A model generated the notes under the pieces. It had not been told where the DNA came from, did not search any database, and saw only the letters and a list, made by a program, of their open reading frames with translations. The position numbers and the translations under genes are program-made. A stretch of DNA of 64,000 nucleotides from an uncultured Candidatus Saccharibacteria bacterium (lineage in GTDB: Bacteria; Patescibacteriota; Saccharimonadia; Saccharimonadales; Saccharimonadaceae): positions 62,001 through 126,000 of the forward strand of contig CASXXK010000001.1 of NCBI GenBank assembly GCA_949480205.1, given 5' to 3'. Every line of letters begins with the position of its first letter. The stretch's first letter is position 1. This document shows positions 37,108 through 47,425 of the stretch, in pieces.

Positions 37108-37896
37108 TTAACTCCATAAACCTTCATAGGCTTTGGCGACAGTTTCTGGGTTGCCTTCGGTGGCGATTTTGCCGTTTTCAATCAAAATTGCTCGGTTACA
37201 GAAACGACGCACATTTTCCATAGAATGCGTTACCAAGATTACTGTCTGTTTGCCGCCCTTGAGGCTAGAGAAGTAATTATTGCATTTTTCCTGAAAAGCA
37301 GCGTCACCAACGGCCAAAACTTCATCCAAAATGAGAATATCGCCCTTAGCACGAATTGCAATTGAGAAAGCCAAGCGCACCTGCATACCTGAAGAGTAAT
37401 TTTTGAGTTTGGCGTCCATAAACGGTTCGAGTTCGGCAAATTGAACGATTTCATCGTACATTGCATCCATCTCTTTATGTGAGAAACCTAGTAGAGCACC
37501 GTTGAGATAGACATTTTCGCGGCCGGTAAGTTCAGGATTAAAGCCTACGCCAAGCTCAATAAATGGAACTAGCGTACCATTAACCTCGATATCCCCTTGT
37601 TCGGGATAGTAAATTCCAGCAAGAATCTTGAGCAAAGTTGATTTACCCGAGCCATTCCGCCCTACAATGCCGACGAATTCACCCGGCTTTATCTCAAAGC
37701 TCACATCGTCAAGAACTTTTTGCTCGGTGTAACCCTTAACGCCTTTGAGCCAGTTGAAGATGGCTTGTTTGAGGCCAGCAGCACGCTCCGTCGGTAAACG
37801 AAAGCTCTTATGTAGATGTGTGGCACGAATGGCGAAATTGGGCTTTTTGGACGATTTTGTATGTACATTGTCCATGCACTGTATAGCTTTACTCAT
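37108..37896 (-). CDS. polysaccharide/teichoic acid ABC exporter ATP-binding subunit (Wzt/TagH-like)
   Basis: Walker A GIVGRNGSGKSTLLKILAGIYYPEQG; signature NYSSGMQVRLAFSIAI. Confidence 0.92.
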   Translation of the reverse strand: MSKAIQCMDNVHTKSSKKPNFAIRATHLHKSFRLPTERAAGLKQAIFNWLKGVKGYTEQKVLDDVSFEIKPGEFVGIVGRNGSGKSTLLKILAGIYYPEQGDIEVNGTLVPFIELGVGFNPELTGRENVYLNGALLGFSHKEMDAMYDEIVQFAELEPFMDAKLKNYSSGMQVRLAFSIAIRAKGDILILDEVLAVGDAAFQEKCNNYFSSLKGGKQTVILVTHSMENVRRFCNRAILIENGKIATEGNPETVAKAYEGLWS

Positions 37897-38715
37897 TTAG
37901 ACCTCCTCCGCAAAGCGTTTGGAACGTTTTCGGAAAAATAGTGCTGCTAGGGCTAGAACCAAGATAACTAACAAAATCGGTACCATCTGAAGATAACCGG
38001 GGAGGATTTCCCAGGCCGTGATAGTCTCTGTGGTGATGAGGTTGTAGCGTACGTCCTGAATTACTTGAGCGATTGGGTTGAGCATGATAATTTTGGCGGC
38101 AATGACCCCAAAACTACCTGATTCTAACACCATCGGAAGCGTGTAGATAATTGGGATGGCATAGAATAACGCCTGAATCAAAACGTCCCAAATCGAAGTG
38201 ACGTCACGATATTTAACGTTGATGGCGCCAAGCAAAAAGGATATACCGAGTGAGAATGCGTAGAGTTCCAAAACCAAAAATGGTACTAAGAGCCATGACC
38301 AGGACGGCGTAACTCCATTGATGAGTGCAAAAACTACTACGACGCAGAGGTTGATGGCGAGGTTAATCAAGGCTGTGGCAGTGGCAGAAACCACGATAAT
38401 GTATTTAGGAAAGCTAATCTTGCGGAGGAGGTCGCCACGGAGGACGATGGCTTGGATTCCCTGGCTGGTGCACTCGGTAAAGAAACTCCATAAGACGGTA
38501 CCGGTAAGAAGATAGACTGGGTAGTGTGGAATATCACCACCAAAGCGTAGGAGTTTGGCAAAAACGATATAGAGGATAGCAAAAGTGAGTAATGGACGCA
38601 AAACAGCCCAAAGATAGCCCAAAACTGAACCTTGGTAGCGGAGCTTGAAATCGGTCTTGACTAGCTCACCCAACAAGATGCGATTCTTGCGGCACAAAAT
38701 GTGTGGAATTCCCAT
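37897..38715 (-). CDS. ABC-2 polysaccharide export permease (Wzm/TagG-like)
   Basis: LVKTDFKLRYQGSVLGYLWAVLRPLLTFAILYIVF. Confidence 0.92.
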   Translation of the reverse strand: MGIPHILCRKNRILLGELVKTDFKLRYQGSVLGYLWAVLRPLLTFAILYIVFAKLLRFGGDIPHYPVYLLTGTVLWSFFTECTSQGIQAIVLRGDLLRKISFPKYIIVVSATATALINLAINLCVVVVFALINGVTPSWSWLLVPFLVLELYAFSLGISFLLGAINVKYRDVTSIWDVLIQALFYAIPIIYTLPMVLESGSFGVIAAKIIMLNPIAQVIQDVRYNLITTETITAWEILPGYLQMVPILLVILVLALAALFFRKRSKRFAEEV

Positions 38716-38739
38716 AACTGTAATTATTATACCACAGTA

Positions 38740-39693
38740 CTAGTAGATGAGAAACTTCTCGGTGAGTTTTGGTACCCGCAACATCATCTGGGCTATGAGC
38801 CAATACTTGGGCACGAATTCAGAACGCTGCAACAAACCTTTGGCCTGAGCAGCGCGTAGTTCAGTAAGAGTGGTTTGGTAAAACTTACGGGCAGCAGGAG
38901 CAGGCAAACGTAAGATATTCCAGAGATAATTACCAAACTTGGTAGCAGTGATAGTAGGAATAAGCTCTCCTAAATTGTGCTGTTGTAAAAATTCCTCAAT
39001 GCTGGCATATTCTGCGGGGGTACATTCTAGTTTGCCGGCACTATTACTAGAAGAGTTGACATTATCAGTACGATAGTGCAGATAAGCCTGATCTGTTAGC
39101 GCCACACGCTTGGCAAGAGCAAGAGTTTTAGTATTAAAACCAATATCCTGATAAGATGCTCCTGGGGTGGGCAAAAACTCAAGATGATTAGCAAGCAAGA
39201 ACTCTCGCCGATAGAGAGTTGCCCAAACTGCATGTGGCAGACGGAAAACAAAGTGGTCCTGGCGCGGATTGATGATCTTGCCAGTGTCTTTGCGTCGGAT
39301 ATTTTCGAGCTTGCGATTCTTGCCGTTTTCTAAGAGAAAATAGTTAGCTTTGACGATATCTGCTTTATTCCAGTCGGCAAGTTGATAGAGCTTGGCGAAA
39401 GCTTCGGGATCAAGATAATCATCTGGTTCAAGAATGCCAATATATTCGCCTTTGGCGCGCTTGATTCCCTGGTTCATGCTGTCACCGTAGCCAGAGTTTG
39501 GTTTATCAATAACCACAATGCGCCGATCTCGCTTAGCATATTCTTGAATAATTTTTGAAGAGTCGTCCGTGGAGCCATCGTTGATACAAATAATTTCTAG
39601 GTCAGACAAAGTTTGACCGATAAGACTGTTCAACGCTTGGCGGAGATATTCTGCAGCGTTATAGATTGGGACCAGTACTGACACTTTAGGCAT
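38740..39693 (-). CDS. glycosyltransferase family 2
   Basis: VSVLVPIYNAAEYLRQALNSLIGQTLSDLEIICINDGSTDDS. Confidence 0.92.
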   Translation of the reverse strand: MPKVSVLVPIYNAAEYLRQALNSLIGQTLSDLEIICINDGSTDDSSKIIQEYAKRDRRIVVIDKPNSGYGDSMNQGIKRAKGEYIGILEPDDYLDPEAFAKLYQLADWNKADIVKANYFLLENGKNRKLENIRRKDTGKIINPRQDHFVFRLPHAVWATLYRREFLLANHLEFLPTPGASYQDIGFNTKTLALAKRVALTDQAYLHYRTDNVNSSSNSAGKLECTPAEYASIEEFLQQHNLGELIPTITATKFGNYLWNILRLPAPAARKFYQTTLTELRAAQAKGLLQRSEFVPKYWLIAQMMLRVPKLTEKFLIY

Positions 39694-39755
39694 ATCTATA
39701 TTATAGCAAAGTTATCGGAGCGTGTTATAATGTAGTCAAGCAATTTGGAGAGAAT

Positions 39756-40715
39756 ATGTCGAAGAAAAAGCCAGTTTTGTATCTTGTGATTCCCTGCTAC
39801 AATGAGGAAGCTGCTCTGTTGCAAACAATTGAGCGCCTAAAACAGAAGATGGCTGATTTGTTGCAAGAAAATAAGATTGCGGAAGGCAGCCGGGTTTTGT
39901 TTGCAAACGACGGCAGTAAGGATAAAACTTGGGAGATAATTCAGGAGCAACACCATAAAGATAAGTTGTTTACGGGTATTTCTCTGTCGCGTAATCGTGG
40001 GCATCAAAACGCCCTGTTGGCGGGGTTGATGACTGCAAAGAAATATGCCGATGTAGTGATTAGCCTGGATGCGGATTTGCAAGACGATATTGATGCGATT
40101 GATGAAATGTTGGCGAAATATGCCGAAGGTGCTGAGATTGTCTACGGCGTGCGCTCGTCGCGGCAAAAGGATTCAACTTTCAAACGAGTGACGGCTGAGG
40201 GTTTTTACAAATTTATGCACTTGATGGGAGTTGAGGTCGTGTTTAACCATGCCGACTACCGTCTTGCTAGCAAGCGCGTCTTGGATGAGCTGGAGAATTA
40301 TCATGAGGTTAATCTTTTCTTGCGCGGAATTTTCCCGTTGATTGGGTTTAAGTCGGAAGTGGTTTACTACGAACGCGGTGAGCGCTGTGCTGGTGAGTCA
40401 AAGTATCCTCTCAAAAAGATGTTAGGTCTAGCCTGGGACGGAATTTCTTCCCTTAGCATTCGACCGTTGCGCTTTATTACTGCGTTAGGATTGATTATGG
40501 CTGGCCTGAGTGCCTTAGTATTGATTTATAGCATCGTAGTTAAAGTGCTAGGCAATGCCGTGTCGGGCTGGACTTTTACGGTATGCTCGATCTGGTTAGT
40601 GGGCGGAATTCAGACTTTTTCTATTGGTGTTATTGGTGAATATATTGGCAAGATTTATAGCGAAACCAAGCGTCGCCCACGCTACTGCATTGCCGAAAGC
40701 CTGATTGAAGAATAG
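39756..40715 (+). CDS. DPM1/GtrB-like membrane glycosyltransferase
   Basis: LVIPCYNEEAALLQTIERLK...ISLSRNRGHQNALLAGL...C-terminal TM pair. Confidence 0.9.
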   Translation: MSKKKPVLYLVIPCYNEEAALLQTIERLKQKMADLLQENKIAEGSRVLFANDGSKDKTWEIIQEQHHKDKLFTGISLSRNRGHQNALLAGLMTAKKYADVVISLDADLQDDIDAIDEMLAKYAEGAEIVYGVRSSRQKDSTFKRVTAEGFYKFMHLMGVEVVFNHADYRLASKRVLDELENYHEVNLFLRGIFPLIGFKSEVVYYERGERCAGESKYPLKKMLGLAWDGISSLSIRPLRFITALGLIMAGLSALVLIYSIVVKVLGNAVSGWTFTVCSIWLVGGIQTFSIGVIGEYIGKIYSETKRRPRYCIAESLIEE

Positions 40716-40718
40716 GTC

Positions 40719-40761
40719 TGTATATACATTGTGCGTATTCTGTAGGTACAATGTATATACA
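40719..40761. terminator. 14-bp perfect inverted repeat between convergent genes
   Basis: TGTATATACATTGT-N15-ACAATGTATATACA. Confidence 0.55.
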
Positions 40762-40762
40762 A

Positions 40763-42289
40763 TTATGATTTTGCGGGTTTCTTAGCAAGCTGAGTAGCAG
40801 CTAGCACTACGAAAATCACCAACAGTGGCATGGTGTAGCGACGCATCACTTCTACCATTAGTGAGACAGCAACGATACCACAGAGGCAAAGCATCAGGAA
40901 TAGACTATAAGAATCAATCTGCCATTTGCCAGACCAGAATCGACTAAGGCAGTAGACTAGGCTCAGGATAATACAGGCTACAAACAATATTACTCCTAGA
41001 CTATGTATAGCAAGATAAACGGGATTATCATTAGAAAAATGAAAGCCGGATGGCACTGTCCAGGTGATAGTTTCTGAATCGTCAGCAAAGAGCGTGACTG
41101 ATTTATTGATAAGATGTGGGAGAATTTTAGCAATGCCCATTGCCTTGTAACGTTCAATCGTCATGTCAAGAAATTGTTGTTGAATAGCAACAACGTCGGT
41201 TTCGGCAGCAGGCTGGCCATAGAGTAATGGACCAAGCAGAGCGGAGTCTTCGCGTGTCCAATGGCCACTAGATTCATAATTAGCGCCGACAAAGAAATTC
41301 CAGCCCACACCTACGCCTTCGACCGCATATGGGTTAATGGATTGATGGATTAAATTAGTAACTTTGCTGCAGCCAAAGCTTGCACTCAACGCCACAATCA
41401 GACTAATGATGGCGGGCAAAACAAAACGTTTAAATTGTTTGCCCCGTTGCAAGACCTGGAAGATTAGAACCAACACAAAAGCAATAGCCACTACAGTGAA
41501 AATTGGGCGATAAGCGTTACCGATACCTATTGCAAGCCCCAATCCGAGTGCAGTGAGAATAATTTGCCACCATTTACGCTGTTGTAGCGCCCGGATAGCG
41601 AGATAACCAAAAAGTAGGGCGATGGCTAGCCACATGTTGGTAACAACAATAGAAAGGCTACAGCTACAGAAAAGAATCTCTAGTGGGTTAAGCAACCATA
41701 TAATTGCACCAGTTTGCGCAGCACGTTGCCCGCGCCAGCGGTCTAATAATAGATATATTATGAGGGCCGTGAACAGGTCAAAGATGAGGTTAGAGAATAC
41801 AATTGCACTGTAGCCCGTGCCAAAGATCCGCATGAAAAAGGCAAGCGTAGCAGAATATGTCATGAGGTGCGGAAAGAAAGCGGCATAGATTCCCTCTGTG
41901 GGTTGGATTTCTTCGCCATTGACGATAGCAGGAGCATAATACCAGTGAATACCGTTATCCGTGAGCGACTCTTCACCGTAATGTGAGCCCAGTGCCAGAA
42001 AACCGAGTCGCGCCACTACCCCCAAAACAAGAGCGACAATCAGGCTAATTTTGAGAACTTTGTCGATGGTAAGGCTAGGAAAACGTTTTTTGCCCCACTG
42101 CAAGAGGCGACGATAGCGCTGACGATAAGCGAGACAACCAATGACGACCAAGATGATGAAGATACCAAACAATAACATATTGGGGGCAACTTCAAGGCCT
42201 TGGCTAAGAAAGACTAATACCACCCAGCCCAAAATCAATGTGGTGATAATAGTAATAACTTTGTACCCCCAATCAGCTAGACCTTTCAT
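40763..42289 (-). CDS. polytopic membrane glycosyltransferase-like protein
   Basis: 508 aa; multiple TM helices, ArnT/PMT-like layout. Confidence 0.7.
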   Translation of the reverse strand: MKGLADWGYKVITIITTLILGWVVLVFLSQGLEVAPNMLLFGIFIILVVIGCLAYRQRYRRLLQWGKKRFPSLTIDKVLKISLIVALVLGVVARLGFLALGSHYGEESLTDNGIHWYYAPAIVNGEEIQPTEGIYAAFFPHLMTYSATLAFFMRIFGTGYSAIVFSNLIFDLFTALIIYLLLDRWRGQRAAQTGAIIWLLNPLEILFCSCSLSIVVTNMWLAIALLFGYLAIRALQQRKWWQIILTALGLGLAIGIGNAYRPIFTVVAIAFVLVLIFQVLQRGKQFKRFVLPAIISLIVALSASFGCSKVTNLIHQSINPYAVEGVGVGWNFFVGANYESSGHWTREDSALLGPLLYGQPAAETDVVAIQQQFLDMTIERYKAMGIAKILPHLINKSVTLFADDSETITWTVPSGFHFSNDNPVYLAIHSLGVILFVACIILSLVYCLSRFWSGKWQIDSYSLFLMLCLCGIVAVSLMVEVMRRYTMPLLVIFVVLAATQLAKKPAKS

Positions 42290-42325
42290 ATATTTTAGTA
42301 TAGCACACTAACTGTACGCTATGCG

Positions 42326-44527
42326 CTATTGAGCCTTACGAAGCTGCCACTTTTGCGGGTCCCCACCATTTTTGGCCCAAAGTTGAATATTAGTTTCGTT
42401 ATCGGTGTAGCCACCATAACAGTCCAGGGCTTTGCTTGTATCGCAGGTTGAGATAAACTGGTAAGAGTCATCGCCATTTGAGATGATACGCCAGCGCTGG
42501 TTGCAGTTATTGTTACGATCCCAGATTTGGATATTGGTATTGTTGGCCGTGTAAGAACCGTATAAGTCAAGCGCTCGGCCAGAGGCAGGGTTCACCAAAG
42601 TATAATCATCCGTGGTGGGGTTATAGGTAATTTGCCAAACCTGCGAAGCGCGACCGTGGTAGTCGAAGAGCTGAACATTAGTGCTATTGGCAGTATAACC
42701 ACCATAAACATCAATTGCTTTGTATGGGGCTGACTTCATCAAAATACTATACCGTCCATCTGCTACGACCGGTGTAACCGGAGTAAAAATCCAGCGGTTA
42801 GCGGCGTTGCCAACGTTAGCCCAAAGCTGAATGTTAGCACCATTGACGGCAGAATTATTAGCAATGGAAATACTATAATTGAGCGAACAGGCTGAGACTA
42901 GAGCATACGCATTATTAGATTGTGGAACAATTTTCCACTTTTGTGCGCAAGAAGAATTGCGACTCCATAGCGCAATATTGGCGCCATTTTTAGCATTAGC
43001 GTATTTGACATCTAACGCTTTACCCGTGGCAGGGTTATAAATCGTATAAAAATCAGTTTTACTGTCATATGCAACATACCACTTTTGGTGAGCGCCGCCA
43101 TGATACTGCCAAAGTTCAATATTAGCACCGTCGTAAGTATATTCTTTATAGATTTCGATACTTTGATTCTGATTAAGTCGAGATTGCAGATTGTAAACTC
43201 CGTCAGCTACTGTGCGTCCGGTCTTGAGCACCCATTTTTGTTGGTTGCTGCCAGTGCTGAGCCATAGTTGGACATTGGTACTGGCCTGGTTGACACCAGA
43301 TTGTGCATCTAGAACCATACCTGTCATACAGGCCGATTCGATAATCAGCTGATCGTTTTGTTCGTAAAGCTTCCATTGCTGTGAGCAAGCGGGACCAGTA
43401 GTCCAGAGTTGGATATTTTGTCCATTATTGGCAGCCGCCTTGTTGAGGTCTAGCCGTTTGCCGGTGGCAACGTGGGTGATGTTGTAGTATCCAGTAGTTT
43501 GATCATACTTGAAACTCCATTTCTGGTTTTTGTCGTTGAGGTTGTACTCAGCTAGTTGGACATTGGTACCATCAGTGCTGCCGTTTGCAATACCGAGCGC
43601 CTTGGTATCAGAAACTCCTGAAGCTAAAACATATTCTCCGTCTGGAATCACGATTGGCGTACCAGTAACCGCGGCTTGTGTGCTACCGAACCAATCGGTG
43701 AAGTAAAGATAGAAGTTACGGTTACCATAAGCTGAGCAGCTGTCACCCGTGCCGTAACCTGCCGCAAGGGCTGAAGCATTGGGTTGATATGGAGTGTAAC
43801 GGTAGAGAGCAGCAGTGGCGCGATTTTCGATATAAACTTCGCTGCGGCCGCAAGCTGAACTTGGGTTGTAACCAATGTAGATTCCCTTTTTCTGTTCTGG
43901 ATAGGCAGAATAGCCATTATCTAGCACATCGCGGAAAAGCGCAGCTGCATGGCGGACTTGGTTTTTGAAACCGTAATATTTGGTATCACAAGCCGCGGTA
44001 TCAGGACAACCGTAGCCAGTCGCGGAACGATATTGCTTAGAGTTGGGATAAGTGTCAGTGATGAGACTTTGCTCTTTTTCTAGTAAAACAATCAAAACTT
44101 GGGGGTTAATTCTGTAATCTTGAGCGGCTTGATAAATAATTTCGGCAGCAGTCTGGCCTTCGCCAATTACGGTGCCGTCACCAAATTTCTCTTCCGACAA
44201 ACAAACAAAGTGCCCATTTTCAAAATGCCAGTCAAGATTGGGGTACTGTTTTTTGAGCTCCTCGTACCGAGCGGCGTTTTTATTGTTGCAAGGGTTCTTT
44301 TTGGTGAGAAAAGCTTGGATTTCATCTTTAGTCATGGAATTGTAGTTGCTCATCACGGCGTCGCTAATAATGTTGCCAGGCTTAAAATCGCTCAGCGAAG
44401 CAGCTGAAGATTCATGCATACTGCGCGTAGCCAAGAAAGATAGCGTAGCCACCATACAAAATGCAAAAATCACCAAGACTAGACCACGATACTTGCGCAA
44501 ATCGTCGACTGTACTTTTGATACTCAT
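42326..44527 (-). CDS. secreted protein with N-terminal hydrolase-like domain and tandem ricin-type beta-trefoil lectin domains
   Basis: Repeated Q-x-W motifs (NQKWSF, SQQWKLY, NQQKWVL, HQKWYV, CAQKWKI, CNQRWRI, PQKWQL) and NIQLW blocks. Confidence 0.88.
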   Translation of the reverse strand: MSIKSTVDDLRKYRGLVLVIFAFCMVATLSFLATRSMHESSAASLSDFKPGNIISDAVMSNYNSMTKDEIQAFLTKKNPCNNKNAARYEELKKQYPNLDWHFENGHFVCLSEEKFGDGTVIGEGQTAAEIIYQAAQDYRINPQVLIVLLEKEQSLITDTYPNSKQYRSATGYGCPDTAACDTKYYGFKNQVRHAAALFRDVLDNGYSAYPEQKKGIYIGYNPSSACGRSEVYIENRATAALYRYTPYQPNASALAAGYGTGDSCSAYGNRNFYLYFTDWFGSTQAAVTGTPIVIPDGEYVLASGVSDTKALGIANGSTDGTNVQLAEYNLNDKNQKWSFKYDQTTGYYNITHVATGKRLDLNKAAANNGQNIQLWTTGPACSQQWKLYEQNDQLIIESACMTGMVLDAQSGVNQASTNVQLWLSTGSNQQKWVLKTGRTVADGVYNLQSRLNQNQSIEIYKEYTYDGANIELWQYHGGAHQKWYVAYDSKTDFYTIYNPATGKALDVKYANAKNGANIALWSRNSSCAQKWKIVPQSNNAYALVSACSLNYSISIANNSAVNGANIQLWANVGNAANRWIFTPVTPVVADGRYSILMKSAPYKAIDVYGGYTANSTNVQLFDYHGRASQVWQITYNPTTDDYTLVNPASGRALDLYGSYTANNTNIQIWDRNNNCNQRWRIISNGDDSYQFISTCDTSKALDCYGGYTDNETNIQLWAKNGGDPQKWQLRKAQ

Positions 44528-45111
44528 AGCTCCACCTCGTCTATAATTTTACCTTGTTTATTGTCGCCTGAGAGGTTAATTTCGATTTGATACTTACCAC
44601 TTGCGAGATTGGTGACAGGAATTTCGAAAGTATCACAGATTGAAGTAGTGGCATCGGGTGTAGCGCTACGTGAGGCACTATAAACAGTTTGGCCAGCTGA
44701 GTTTTTGAGTGTGACTGTGCAGTAACCCGAAGAGTGGAGGTATTGATCAATCACAGCAACAATTGTCAGCTCACCATCATCAACGCCTTTGCGCGTAAGG
44801 TAGCCAGTGAGGGTTCCTAGCGTGTTAGGATCTTCGCCTTCGTACTGAGTGGTTTTTTCGGGTTCAGCGGAATCTTCGGGCGGAGTGGTCTCCTCTTCCG
44901 GCACGGCAGGATTAGAGTTGTTGGTAGTGGGAGTTTGAGTCGTTGTGGTGGGAGTGGATTTTGGTTCATCATTCGAACGTGGTTTTAGAAAAAGTAATGC
45001 TAAAACCACAGCAGCAGCCATAGCTAAGAAAAAGATAATTACCATCCAGGGTCGACGATATGTCGGTACACGATGGGAGTTTTTGCGTTTTGAAGTTTTT
45101 GTTTTGGACAT
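44524..45111 (-). CDS. hypothetical membrane-anchored protein
   Basis: N-terminal TM, Thr/Pro/Glu-rich linker, beta-rich C-terminus. Confidence 0.65.
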   Translation of the reverse strand: MSKTKTSKRKNSHRVPTYRRPWMVIIFFLAMAAAVVLALLFLKPRSNDEPKSTPTTTTQTPTTNNSNPAVPEEETTPPEDSAEPEKTTQYEGEDPNTLGTLTGYLTRKGVDDGELTIVAVIDQYLHSSGYCTVTLKNSAGQTVYSASRSATPDATTSICDTFEIPVTNLASGKYQIEINLSGDNKQGKIIDEVEL

Positions 45112-45162
45112 GACATTTCTCCTAATTTCAGTTTAGCATAAACTTTGTAAGAGTCAACTCAT

Positions 45163-45196
45163 TTAGCATCTTAGTTTGTCTAAGATGCTAAATGAA
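45163..45196. terminator. hairpin terminator
   Basis: catttagcatcttag-tttgt-ctaagatgctaaatg. Confidence 0.6.
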
Positions 45197-45203
45197 GCAA
45201 TTA

Positions 45204-45527
45204 TCACAAGTCTAAACCAAGAATTTTTGCAGCTTCATAAAGTGTAGTTCTCTCTTCTGGGGAAGCCGTAATGAGGTTTTGACGAAAAAGTTCGACTGTC
45301 TCGGGATGAGTCAGGTCAATGACTTCAAGCGACCTGGCAGCACCAGGAATTTTCTTAAGCGCACCTTTAGCACAAAGATTGTCAATGTGCTCGGCCACCG
45401 CCGACACCGATGATAAACCCAAAGCCGTCATGATTTCCCGATAGGTTGGCGAAACTCCCCGCGTAGCAGTAAAATCATTAATAAAGTCAATAATAAGCGC
45501 TTGTTTTTTAGTCAATTTAATCGTCAT
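45204..45527 (-). CDS. LexA-like winged-helix DNA-binding protein lacking the S24 peptidase domain
   Basis: LTKKQALIIDFINDFTATRGVSPTYREIMTALGLSSVSAVAEHIDNLCAKGALKK; 107 aa only. Confidence 0.78.
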   Translation of the reverse strand: MTIKLTKKQALIIDFINDFTATRGVSPTYREIMTALGLSSVSAVAEHIDNLCAKGALKKIPGAARSLEVIDLTHPETVELFRQNLITASPEERTTLYEAAKILGLDL

Positions 45528-45579
45528 ATGTTATAATTAATTATAGGTTAAAAGTGGAAATAGGTCAAATAAGGGGTAA

Positions 45580-47385
45580 ATGGGTAGAACAAGTATTGAT
45601 GGATTAGCTGTGCGCTCGTCGGGTTCCAAGCCGGTTTCGGCGGCGAGCTCACGCCGCGTAGTGGGGGATGTTGTGGTGCCAGCTCGCCGCCGAACAGCGC
45701 CGCGCGCCGAACGACACACACGTGATAATACTACAGACGATTCTAGTATACAATCCACATCTCGTTCCAGCGTGGCGCTGGAGGATGACTTTTTGGCTCC
45801 AGTAGAAAGTTTTACTGATGACTCTAATAATTCTTTTGGCGCCATGGACGAGGCGGCCTGGTCGGAGTTGCTAGATGGGTTTGGCGATAGCAATTCTAAG
45901 CGTAGCGATGATTTGGGCTTACAACGCCACAATACAAATACGGAGCAACCCAGTGAACGACGCCGACGTCAAACTCAAAATATTGATGAAACCGAAAAGC
46001 CTCAACCTTCTCGACGCGAGCGCAAAAAGCAAAAGTTGCCCAAAAAACGCCGTTTCAAGATTAAACACCCGATTCTGTTGACTATTATGATAGTACTGGT
46101 CTCTCTAGGTGTGACGGGATTCGTGTGGGGCGACAGCCTGATTTCACGTTTAACGAACGGTAAATCGGGGATTTTTAGTGCGATTGGTGCCATGATTTCC
46201 AATGAGATTCCCTTTGAAACCGATGAACATGGGCGCACTAATGTCCTAGTTTTTGGTACTGAAGGCTACAACATGAGCGGGGCGATGGATTACGTCGATC
46301 GTGACGACGCTGATGGTGTGCACGATGGCGCGAATTTGACCGATTCAATCATGGTAATTAGTTTCGATCAAGAAACTCAAGATGTAGCAATGATTAGTAT
46401 TCCGCGCGACCTCAAAGTCTCCATGGCTTGTTCGGTTGGGAAAATTAATGAAGTCTACTGGTGTCACAACCGCAATGGTGACGATGAAGAGGCTGGGGCA
46501 TTGGCGCTAGCTACTCAGTTAAGTGAAGTCCTAGGTATAGAATTTCAATATTGGGCGCATGTAAACTGGGGCGCGTTGGCAGATATTATTGACACAATTG
46601 GTGGCATAACCGTAACTTTGAATGAAGATATTAACGACAAGTATTATACTGGTACCGTTATTGAGGCTGGCGTCCCCACGCGTCTGACCGGCCTACAGGC
46701 TGTCGCCTTAGCGCGGGCACGCCACGGAACTTTGGGTGGTGACTTTACTCGTGGCAATTCACAACAAAAAATCATGGAAGGCATTGTCAATGAGCTAACC
46801 ACCAATGGCGTCAATCTCACTGAAGCCTTTAGCCTGATGAACATTTTGGGAGACAACTTCCGTTCAAATTTCTCCACCGACAATATTAAAGCTGGAGTAA
46901 AAATGATATCTGCGTTTAATCCAACGCTAATGCGTAATATCCTGCTAGTAGATTATATTAATAATGTTTACTATATGACAACTGCAACGATTAACGGAAT
47001 TTCTTATGTAGTACCACAAGCTGGAGCGGGCAACTATACCGCCATTCATCAATATATGGACCAAATTCTTAGCAGTAATCCAGCCGTACGTGAAGGGGCC
47101 CAAGTTGCAGTATATAATGGCACTGAAACGACTGGAGTGGCAGCTGGTGAGCAGGGCAAGCTTGAAGCGGATGGCTTTGTGGTGAGCGGCATCGGTGATA
47201 CCGATACTGGTAGTTGTGCCGAAAAATACTGCGTATATGCCCTGACCGACAACATGCCAGCTACCCAGGCAGCACTGGCAGAGCGTTACGGAGTGGAAAT
47301 TCGGTCAGCATCGGAGCTACCAGCAGATATTTATCCTGGCGTAGCTAACTTTGTGGTAGTAGTCGGGCAAGCCGAGACAGAATAA
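45580..47385 (+). CDS. LytR-CpsA-Psr (LCP) family protein with LytR_C domain
   Basis: LTDSIMVISFDQETQDVAMISIPRDLKV...ALARARHGTLGGDFTRGNSQQKIM. Confidence 0.9.
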   Translation: MGRTSIDGLAVRSSGSKPVSAASSRRVVGDVVVPARRRTAPRAERHTRDNTTDDSSIQSTSRSSVALEDDFLAPVESFTDDSNNSFGAMDEAAWSELLDGFGDSNSKRSDDLGLQRHNTNTEQPSERRRRQTQNIDETEKPQPSRRERKKQKLPKKRRFKIKHPILLTIMIVLVSLGVTGFVWGDSLISRLTNGKSGIFSAIGAMISNEIPFETDEHGRTNVLVFGTEGYNMSGAMDYVDRDDADGVHDGANLTDSIMVISFDQETQDVAMISIPRDLKVSMACSVGKINEVYWCHNRNGDDEEAGALALATQLSEVLGIEFQYWAHVNWGALADIIDTIGGITVTLNEDINDKYYTGTVIEAGVPTRLTGLQAVALARARHGTLGGDFTRGNSQQKIMEGIVNELTTNGVNLTEAFSLMNILGDNFRSNFSTDNIKAGVKMISAFNPTLMRNILLVDYINNVYYMTTATINGISYVVPQAGAGNYTAIHQYMDQILSSNPAVREGAQVAVYNGTETTGVAAGEQGKLEADGFVVSGIGDTDTGSCAEKYCVYALTDNMPATQAALAERYGVEIRSASELPADIYPGVANFVVVVGQAETE

Positions 47386-47425
47386 TAGACTTACTTTGCA
47401 TTTTGCTTAGTTCTTCACTCATCTC

